Source of the DNA: Artocarpus heterophyllus
Lineage: Eukaryota > Streptophyta > Magnoliopsida > Rosales > Moraceae
Length of the DNA stretch: 64,000 nucleotides
Assembly: GCA_025403435.1 (NCBI GenBank)
Contig: CM046327.1
Location: 11,710,218-11,774,217 of the forward strand
Direction of reading: 5' to 3'
Part shown: piece after piece, positions 55,165-64,000 of the stretch
How the letters are laid out: each line of letters opens with the position of its first letter
How positions within the stretch are numbered: the first letter of the stretch is position 1
Notes under the pieces: generated by a model
The model's database searches: none
The model's input: the letters and a program-made list of their open reading frames with translations, nothing else
Told to the model about the DNA's origin: nothing
Made by a program: the position numbers and the translations under genes

Positions 55165-57164
55165 TGTTGGAATTAAAACATGAAACGCAACGGAAGGAAC
55201 GGATCGTTGACAAACAAAAATTTTCTGAAAACTTTGTTTTATCAGGAATAGATATATAATTTTATTACAGAAAGCTTTAGGAATTTTTTATTAACCTTTT
55301 GAAGACTATCAGGGTATCCTAGCTTTCCTCTTTGACACCACGATCTTCCAAACCAGGCCTCCACACCAATGGAAAGACGAGTGGGCGTCAAACTGCAAGA
55401 ATGAATTATCCTCACACTTTTCTGAATCTGCTATGTACTCAACACATGAGACAGCAGACCTTTTTCTTTAGAGAAGAACTCTCAGTTTTTCTCTCTAAAA
55501 ATTATGTGAATAAAAATTAATTGAGATAACTGTTATCTCTCCCTATTTATAACTGAGCCACTAGTAATTTTTCTTTCCTTTTTCTTTTCCTTTCCTTTTT
55601 CTTCTTTTCTTTTCGGTTTGATTCTCCCGGATCCACATCCGGTTTCACACGCATATATGTACAAAGTTTCCGTGAAAGGGCGCAACTTGCCTTTTTTTTT
55701 TTTTTTTTTTTATTTACTTTTGACTTTGACTTTTGATCGAATGAATCGGTCATATAATAAATATGTGTGTGGGGAAAGCGTGAACCTGGTTCACGGCTTT
55801 CCCCTTCCTCCTTTTTTTTTTTTTAAATTATTTATAATATTATATTAATATATATATATATTAATATATTATAAAATCTTATATATATATATAAAAGGAT
55901 TTGGTTCAAAATTATATATATATATATATATTCAAATCTAAATTCAAAAATAAATCACATTTATTTAAGAATAGATTTTAACAATAATCAATTAATTAAC
56001 TAATGCTCAGTTAAATGTGATAACATTTATCACATTACATTATGTGTCACAAAAAACATTTTTCTGTGTCACGTTAATAATTCAAGTGTGAAAAATTAAT
56101 TCAGAATTCAAAAATTCTAAATTAAACATGTATAATTCATTCTATGCAAAAATCCAATATAGTGTTACAGAGGTGGTATTGGGGACCTATGGACATATAA
56201 CCCAAGCTCCAATAAATTTGACATTTAATCAAACTCTTTAATTAATGTGCCAAATTTATTAGTTTCAGTGTTACTCCACTAAAAAACTGAAACTGAACTC
56301 TTGAGATTATAGTGAAATTACTCAAAGAAAATTAACGAGTAGTCCATTGATATAATCATTACATATAAGTCAGTCCTCCATAAATAGTTCATAATAAGAG
56401 CTAGGTTCAATTTCCGTTCACCTCTCTTATTACCTCTTTATCCTTGAGTTCCAATAATTCTCTAATGAACAATTAATTCATAATCTTATTATGAACGAGC
56501 GCTCTATTGTTCAAACCTTGAATTATCACTCAAGAGAACTATTTTTCTAACTTCCATAGGGAAGGAATGGATTCCATATCTGTATAATATTATTCCCAGC
56601 CATTTATTACTTTATGTTTCCAAGATGCTAAGTTACAATCTGTGCTTAGACAAATCTTACCATGCAAGTCAAAAAACATAATATAATAAATAGGAGTCTA
56701 ATAAATACTCAGGATTAAGACTGTCAAATATATGATCATCATAGTGATAAATTTGAATACTCTATTTGTAACGGATGATTATTAGAGATTCATAATTTAT
56801 CTGGTCCAGTCCTATATAATCTCATTATATAAAGTATCTCCAACCTAATGTCTCTACATTAATAGTCTGGATAATGACTATTTCATTTTAGATGAGATTG
56901 GACCGTACTTGTAATCTTTAATTAAAGATCCCAAACTTTAATTAATTATTACGGACTATTTAGATTATTATCTATAAATTTTATCCCCAAGCAAATAACA
57001 CTTATATGCTAAATTTATAGTCACATAAATAATCATGGAATTTTCTTGATGTTTATAAATGTATTCATAATACATATAATCAACCAAAATAATAATAAAT
57101 GTCATTTTATTTATTTATTAACAATATGTACAATGTCATAGCTTTTAGGGCACCAAACCCAACA
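55165..57164 (-). mobile_element. Solo LTR (2.00 kb), TSD CCTAC
   Basis: Plus-strand ends are TGTTGGAATTAAAACATG and GGCACCAAACCCAACA. CCTAC is repeated exactly outside both ends (55160-55164 and 57165-57169). Read on the minus strand it starts TGTTGGGTTTGGTGCCC, a start seen in plant LTRs of copia type, so minus orientation is preferred. It contains AT dinucleotide runs at 55845-55935 and a long poly-T at 55690-55712. There is no internal domain, so it is a solo LTR. The TGTTG..CAACA ends favour copia, but lineage is not proven. Confidence 0.9.
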
Positions 57165-57169
57165 CCTAC

Positions 57170-57995
57170 AGTTTTGGACCCACTTTGGATCACAGATTAA
57201 TGATACGAGATCAGATACAACGTTGTCGTTTACACATTCCTTTCTTTCTTTCTTCTTTTTTTTTTTAATTTCCCAAAAAATAACATTGAACAATTAAATG
57301 AGATATCTTATAAGCTCTTAAAGATAATGACGTACAGCCATAATAGTGGATCCTTTGCTGGGTTTAAAGATCTTATCTTGAGTTGTAGCAGTGTACTGAA
57401 TTTTCTTTACCACGGAAAAGAAGGATGAGCCATGAATGGTAGAACAAGTATAAAGCACATAATAGTGAAATCAGGTCAAATAATAAAATCACGCAAAAAA
57501 AAAATGGTCAAAATATTTTAAAAGAAAAGTGAATTTAACTGAAAATTAAGGAATGAAGGAAGAAAAGAGGTGTTCCATGAGTAGTAATCCACATGATATT
57601 TGCAAGATGTTTATTTTATATTACCCGTTAATTTCCAATGCTTTCATTGGTTAATAACTCACTTATTTTTTTATGCACAAAATGCAATTTACTTGTGCAT
57701 TCTTAATTTGGCATCAAGACCAATACTGCAAGTTTCTGAAATACAATGAGATTTTCGTAAAATCAATCATTATGAATATTACAGCGAATTTGATTGGGAA
57801 GCATAGTGGCAAAAAAAAAAAAAAAAAAAAGAGAGAGATTTATTAACTGGTTACTAGTCTAAATTAGTGAAATGTTTAGTTTTTTTTTGCTAGAATCCAT
57901 TCTAAAGTCTACTCTCTCTCTCTCTCTCTCTTTTTTAATTACAAATTACACTTTTCTATTTTACCAAGCCATTGTCTCATCAAAGATGGGATAAT
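57170..57995. other. Spacer between two retroelements
   Basis: About 830 bp AT-rich; poly-A at about 57811-57830 and a (TC)n run at 57911-57931. No gene recognised. Confidence 0.6.
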
Positions 57996-58319
57996 TGTTG
58001 AATGGCAAACAGCCTACTATTTTAAATTGTCAAGAAAGGAGGCAAGTCTCAAATTGTAGCGGCCTAAAATATTTAAACAAAATAGTCAAAAATTGTGATG
58101 TCTAATCAAGCCAATTTATTTGATATTTTTGAGTGAAATTAGGTGAAAGTAGGAGAGGCTTATGATTATAAATATCAGTCATTCCTTCATTCTTATCATC
58201 CCATCTTTGAGAGCAAATAATAAGCTTTACATAGAAAGCTTCAGAGAAAATTGAGAGCAATTTTCTTGGGTGTAATTAGTTTATAGTTACTCGGGGAATT
58301 TGTTTCTTAATTCTCAACA
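57996..58319 (+). repeat. 5' LTR of the copia element (324 bp)
   Basis: Starts TGTTGAATGGCAAACAGCC, ends TTCTCAACA. It aligns with the 3' LTR but lacks about 145 bp near its 3' end. Confidence 0.92.
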
Positions 58320-58321
58320 AC

Positions 58322-58333
58322 TAGTACCAGAGC
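58322..58333 (+). other. Primer-binding site (initiator Met tRNA type)
   Basis: TAGTACCAGAGC starts three bases after the 5' LTR. It differs at two positions from TGGTATCAGAGC, the usual plant copia primer site complementary to initiator methionine tRNA. Confidence 0.75.
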
Positions 58334-61300
58334 TTTTGTGGTGGTGACAAAGTTCATTGTGTTAGTTTTCTACCAAGTTACTATTAATGTTAATTGTAAG
58401 ACCCGAGAATAGTAAAATTTTCTCGGCAGTACTGACTTGTTGACAACATTGTTCTAATTGACAGTGGCTTGCAGGAATACTTAATAAACGATCTAGCGGA
58501 ACTAGATTTGAGTGGGAGCGATGGCTGCAGATGAAGGGAAGATTAAAATTGATAAATTTGATGGTGTAGACTTTGGATTCTAGAAAATGAAGATTAAAGA
58601 TTATCTGTACCAGAAAAAATTGCCCCAGCCTCTCTCAGGTAAGAAACCACATGATATAAAGGATGAAGAATGGCTCTCCTCGACAAATAAGCACTAGGTG
58701 TAATTCAACTGTGTTATCTGTCAATGTTGCTTTCAACATAGCAAAGAAGAAGACCACAGTAGGCCTTACAGCTATGGTTTAAAGTATGTATGAGAAGCCA
58801 TCGGCGACTAATAAAGTTCACTTGATGAAGAAGTTGTTCAACTTGCAAATGTCAGAAGATGTGTCTATTGCTGATCATATCAATGAATTCAATTCCATCA
58901 TAACCCAACTAAGTTTTATCGAAATTGAATTTACGATGAAATTTAAGCATTGATTCTCTTGTCCTTGTTACCAGAAAGCTAGAATGCCATAGTGAAGGCA
59001 GTTAGTAACTTTTTTGGGAACACAAAATTACAATTTTATAATATTTGTGACTTAGCCTTAAGGGAAGAAATCTATCAAAGAGAATTGGGTGTTGAAGCAT
59101 CAACTTCTTCCGCTTTGCACACGGAATCAAGAGGGAGAACTTTAGAAGAAACTCTAATCAGAGTAGATCCAAGTCTAGACAAGGCAAGTTTAGATCTAAA
59201 AAACAGATGCTAACTGCTAGAATTGTGGCAAGAATGTTCATCTTAAGAAGGAGCGTTGAGCACCAAAGAAGAATAGTGGTGCAAAAAATTCAACCAACAT
59301 AACTAAATATGGTAGTGATGCTCTAATTTGAGTGTTAATAGTCTAACCAAATCCTAGATTTTGGTTTTGGAGGCGTCTTTTCACTCCACCCCATGCCAAG
59401 AAATCATGAAGAATTATTTCAGCTGTGATTTCGGGAAGATTCACCTGATTGATGGTTAGACCTTGCATATTGTGGGAAAAGGAGACATCGGAATGAAGCT
59501 AGCAAATGGAACTATGTGGAAGCTAAATAATCTGAGACATATTCCTAGTCTAAAAAGGAATTTGATCTTTATAGAACAGCTTAACAAAGATGGTTACTGT
59601 ACAACCTTTTCAGGTTGTGAAAGGAAGATTGCCAAAGGAGCTCTTATCATAGCTCGTGGGAAAAACGATGGTATTCTTTACATAACCTTAAACTTTAAGA
59701 GTACCATTATAGTAGATGCTAAAAATAAGTCAAGTCTATGGCACTAACGGTTTGTACACATGAGTGAGAAAGGGGTGAAAATACTTCTGTCAAAGAGAAA
59801 GCTAATTGATCCAAATCTATAGATGTCGATCTATGTCAGAACTGCATCTTCGAAAAACAAAAGAAGGTTGGTTTCTCAAAAGTTAGCAAGACACCTAAGG
59901 TAGAAAAATTAGAGCTAATCCATACAGATGTATGGGGACATTCTCCTGTTCAATCTCTTAGAGGCTCATTATACTATGTCACCTTTATCAATGACTCTAC
60001 AACGAAGGTGTGGGTTTATTTTCTAAAACGAAACAAAAGTCTTTGGCATATTTAGAATATGGAAAGCCATGATGGAAAATGATACTGGGTTAAAAGTAAA
60101 GTGTCTGAAGTCCGATAATAAAGGAGAATATAAAGATTGCAGATTCAGAGAATTCTGTGCTACAAAAGGGATCAAAATGAAGAAGAGTGTCCCTAGGACA
60201 CTACAACAAAATGGTGTTGTAGTGCGCATGAAAAGAACTCTAAATGAACATGTCAAAAGCATGAGGCTACATGCAGGCTTACCTAAGATGTTATGGGCAG
60301 AAGTTGTCAACATTGCAACATAGTTGATAAATCATGGGCCCTCAGTTCCTTTGGATGGAAGGTTACTAGAAGAAGTTTGGAGCGGAAAAGAGTTAAACCT
60401 TTCACACTTGAAAGTGTTGGTTGTATCTCTTATGTTCACATAGATTTTGTTGAAAGAAGCAAACTTGATGCAAAGTCCAAATAGTGTGCCTTTGTTGGTT
60501 ATGGCGATGATGAATTTGGATATCGATTTTAGGACTATAAAATCAGAAATTCATCAGAAGCAGAGATGTCATTTTCAATGAGAAAGTGATGTATAAAGAT
60601 AGGTTAGGTGCAGAATCCAATAGCTCCAATGATAATGTTGAAGGGAAAGAGTTTGTTAACTTGGAAGATATATATGAGACAAATGTTCAACCAGAAGATC
60701 AACATGGTCCTAAGCCTAAAGTTCCTCAACAAGAACCACTTAATTCAATGGTGACATGCTCAGGCAGAATTTCAAAACCAGCACAATGCTATTTGCCTTC
60801 TTTGCATTATTTATTGTTGACCGACAATGGAAAACCAGAGAGTTTTGGTGAAGCAATGCAAGTGAAAGATTCAGTCAAGTGAGAGTTTGCCATGAAAGAT
60901 GAGATGGACTCATGCATGTCAAATCAAACGTGGAAACTAGCTAAACTACCAAAAGGCAAGAAAGCTCTTCGTAACAAGTGGGCGTTCAGGATCAAAGAAG
61001 AGCATGATGGAAGCAAACACTACAAGGCAAAACTGGGAAGGTTTTCAATATAAAGAAGGCATTGACTACATAGAAAATTTCACTCCAAATGTGAAGTTGA
61101 CCACTATCAGACAAGTGTTTAAAATTGTAGTTGTAGAAAACTCATATCTTGAGCGATTAGATGTAAAGACAACTTTCCTTCATGGTGAATCGGAGGATGA
61201 AATTTATATGAAGTAACCAAAAGGCTTTATAGAAGGAGGCAAGGAAAACCTAGTTTGTAGGTTGAAAAGGAGCTTGAATAGCTTAAAACAAGCTCCAAGA

Positions 61301-62434
61301 CAATGGTATAAGAAGTTTGATAACTTTATGAGCAGCAGTGGTTCCACAAGGTATCAATCAGATCATTGCTGCTATATCAAGAAGTTCAACAATAGTTGCA
61401 TTACTTTACCGCTTTATGTAGATTATATGTTGGTTGCAAGATCTAACATGCAACAAATCAATAATTTGAAGCTAGAATTATTGAAGCATTTCGATGAAAG
61501 ATCTGGGCACTGCAAAACAAATTATTGGAATAAGGATCAACAAAGATAGAAAGTCAAGGACTTTGATGCTGTCACAGGCTAAGTACATCAACAAAGCACT
61601 CTCTAAGTTCAACATGCAGGATGCTAAACCAATAAGCACTCCATTAGGTGCTCATTTTAAACTCTCCAAGGAATAGTCACCAATGACAGAGGAAGAGCGT
61701 ACACACATAGAAATGGTTTTGTATGCCTCAACTATTGGAAGTCTGATGTATACCATGGTTGTCCCAGACCAAATATTGCACATGTTGTAGGAGCTGTTAG
61801 CAGGTACATGGATAATCTAGGAAAAGTACAATGGAAAGCAGTAAAATAGATCCTTAGATATCTACAGGGTACCACAAGTAATGCTCTTTGTTTCGAAAGT
61901 AGAGATATGACACTAATAGGCTATGTGGATACTGATTTGGTCAGAAATGTCGATAATAGAAAGAGCACTTTAGGGTATATCTATACCCTAGGAGGTACAA
62001 CAGTCAGTTGGGGTACCTCAGCTATAGAAAATCGTTGCTTTCTCCACGACAGAAGCACAATATGTCGCCATCACAGAAAACAGGAAAGAAATGGTTTGGT
62101 TTTAAGATTTCTTAGTAGAACTTGGAAAGAAACAAGAAAAAAATGTCTTATCAAGAAACAGTCAAAGTGCAATACACTTGGTGAAAAATCCGTCTTTCCA
62201 TTCTAGAACAAAACACATATAGGTGCGGGACCATTTCATTTGGTCACTTTTATGGAAAATGGGATTTTGAAACTTGAAAACATTAGTGGAACTCAAAATC
62301 TTGCTGATATGTTGACAAAGACAATAACCATTGAAAAGATGAAGCTGTGTTTAGCTTCAGTTGGTCTACAAGTGTAAGAAAACAAGAAAGTGCTACTACA
62401 AATTATCAAGGTGTAAAAGATTGAAATCAGTCTT

Positions 62435-62445
62435 CAAGTGGGAGA
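62435..62445 (+). other. Polypurine tract
   Basis: CAAGTGGGAGA lies directly before the 3' LTR; it is the standard copia plus-strand priming site. Confidence 0.85.
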
Positions 62446-62446
62446 T

Positions 62447-62915
62447 TGTTGAATGGTAAGAAGCCCATCATTTTAGATTGTCAAGAAAATAGGCAAGTCT
62501 TAAATAGTGGTTGCCTACAACGTTTGAATAGTCAAAAACGGTACCTAACTAGCCTAATTTATTTGACATTTTTGAGTGAATTAAGGTGAAAGGAGGAGAG
62601 GCTTATGGCTATAAATACTATTCATTCCATTCATTCTTATCAACCTATCTTTGAGAGAAAACAATAAGCTTTATATAGAAAACTTGAGAGAAAAATGAGA
62701 GCAATTTTCTTGGATGTAACTGGGTTATGGGTTTAAGAGTTCGTGAGGTTTTGAGTGTTGTAAACACATAAATATTTATCCCTTAGTAAAATCTACAACA
62801 ACTCATGAACGTAGCCTAAATTAGGTGAATCACGTTAAATATTGTGTTTTTTTTTTTTTTTTATTTCGCTGCATTAATCTAGTTGCTCAGAGAATTTGTT
62901 TCTTAATTCCTAACA
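62447..62915 (+). repeat. 3' LTR of the copia element (469 bp)
   Basis: Starts TGTTGAATGGTAAG, ends TTCCTAACA. It keeps a segment (about 62725-62885, with a long poly-T) missing from the 5' LTR. Confidence 0.92.
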
Positions 62916-62920
62916 ATAAT

Positions 62921-64000
62921 AATATAGCAATGGTTTTTTTTTTTTAACGCAAATTACAACATAATCGATCAACAATAGCCAATGTTGCAACCTTAATTTC
63001 CATAATATTATTCTTCCATAAAAAAATGATCGAAACCAAGGGGAAGAAATCAAAACATAAAGTGGGATTGGCTCTTGACAATTCTTAAGTTCCATTTTCT
63101 CTTCGTCTTATTTTAAAGGCAGATAGACCATCATCACCCGTCCTTGTCACTCTGCTCATTGGTGACAATACTGTTTCCTTTGCCATTGCAATCCTCATCA
63201 AATAAGCCGAATGCAATGATTTTTAGAGAGATGTCTCGAAAAATATTTAAACACATCATCCATGCTAAACATCATTATTTAATAAAAAATAGACCTTAAC
63301 TGTAAACTCTACATTATAGGATCTGCATTTAATTAATAAATGGTACTTAATACCATCACCATCAGACCTTATAGCAATGGCTGTCATGTCTCAATTCTCA
63401 CGATAGCAAGCGGGTCCCCAAGGAGCATTCCACAGGTCCGCAAAGCAAAACAAAAACAAGATTGTTCATGTCCATAACAAGCAATTGATATAACTGCCCA
63501 TCAATGAAACATTGATTTCATCAATGCCCTCGATCAGAACACTCCAAAAAAGCCACTGATGCGGTCCACTTCTGGCTCGCTACACAAAGGACCATCATGA
63601 TTGATTTTCTTCTATTGGACCGCTCTATGTTTTGCAGCCCCCAGTTTGCAGGCCTCAAACAAGGTTGATAAATTTCAGCCACACACATTTGTCACTGTTT
63701 AAAAGTTCAAAACAAAACAAAGATATTGCCAACTTGGAATCGTGACGATGTGATCAACGTGGAGTTCACCTAGATTCCATCCTAGGAGGAATGTATGCTA
63801 GTGTTCACAAGAACTGGATAATCACTAGTGTCCAAGGTGGGAAAAAGAAGAACTTGGCCTAAAAACAAAATTTGAGTGCTTCTGCCATACATTTTTTCTA
63901 TGGCCACAAACAAAACATACATAATATTTCGAATAGAGAAGAGAGTATTTGACAATATCGTCCAGAAAATATCATTCTAACTATAACTAAGAAAATACGT
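62921..64000. other. Right-end stretch, no gene recognised
   Basis: About 1.1 kb of mixed-composition DNA. Short minus-strand pieces (for example around 63125-63225) are protein-like but no exon could be defined. It may be the flank or 3' UTR of a gene beyond the right edge. Confidence 0.5.

Larger units (their letters stand above)
57996..62915 (+). mobile_element. Ty1/copia retrotransposon, structurally complete, coding-dead (TSD ATAAT)
   Basis: A 4.92-kb element with both LTRs, a primer-binding site, a polypurine tract and the exact target duplication ATAAT (57991-57995 and 62916-62920). Gag starts at 58521 (MAADEGKIKIDKFDGVDFGF) and soon meets a TAG where a Trp is expected. Pre-integrase (LRHIPSLKRNLI, near 59540), integrase (near 59930-60300), reverse transcriptase (LDVKTTFLHGESEDEIYMK near 61160; SLNSLKQAPRQWYKKF near 61275; the YVDD box reads YVDY near 61418) and RNase H (GYVDTDLVRNVDNRKSTLGY near 61920; terminal LCLASVGLQV near 62350) are in copia order. 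Multiple stops and frameshifts break the polyprotein, so it cannot move by itself. Confidence 0.93.

Overview
This is a window of nuclear DNA from a flowering plant, most likely a eudicot. The genes are split by introns, carry plant-type protein families, and sit as islands in AT-rich DNA full of transposable elements. I cannot name the species. One run of exactly 100 N (16581-16680) marks an assembly gap.

Five protein-coding loci could be rebuilt exon by exon: (1) a SCAI homologue on the minus strand, cut by the left window edge (1-5685); (2) an ecdysoneless/SGT1-like (ECD) gene on the plus strand (22938-27467); (3) a NIC1-type nicotinamidase on the plus strand (33521-35581); (4) a CPYC-class glutaredoxin on the plus strand (45321-48702), now a pseudogene with an in-frame stop and a 2.3-kb solo LTR in its last exon; (5) a NET2-type NAB-domain actin-binding protein on the minus strand (49551-53201). 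They are unrelated housekeeping or cell-structure genes and form no pathway or cluster.

The space between genes is mostly mobile DNA. 5.8-13 kb holds MITE-like pieces and a foldback element with long satellite-like inverted arms and a 10-11 bp target duplication (10966-11827). 13.1-16.6 kb is a decayed minus-strand Ty1/copia element running into the gap. 16755-20235 is a 3.5-kb solo LTR with a perfect CATGG duplication. 20.2-22.8 kb has an unidentified reading frame, a copia LTR fragment and a LINE 3' remnant ending about 140 bp before the ECD start codon. 28.2-29.0 kb and 36.8-41.3 kb are two copies of one non-autonomous DNA element; the second is split by a 3.7-kb solo LTR. 55165-57164 is a 2.0-kb solo LTR with a perfect CCTAC duplication. 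57996-62915 is a structurally complete but coding-dead Ty1/copia element with ATAAT duplications.

I found no new enzymatic or defence system. The most informative signals are gene-structure lesions (LTR insertion plus stop codon in the glutaredoxin, a lost splice donor in the nicotinamidase, a GC-AG intron in SCAI) and nested transposons whose history can be read within the window.
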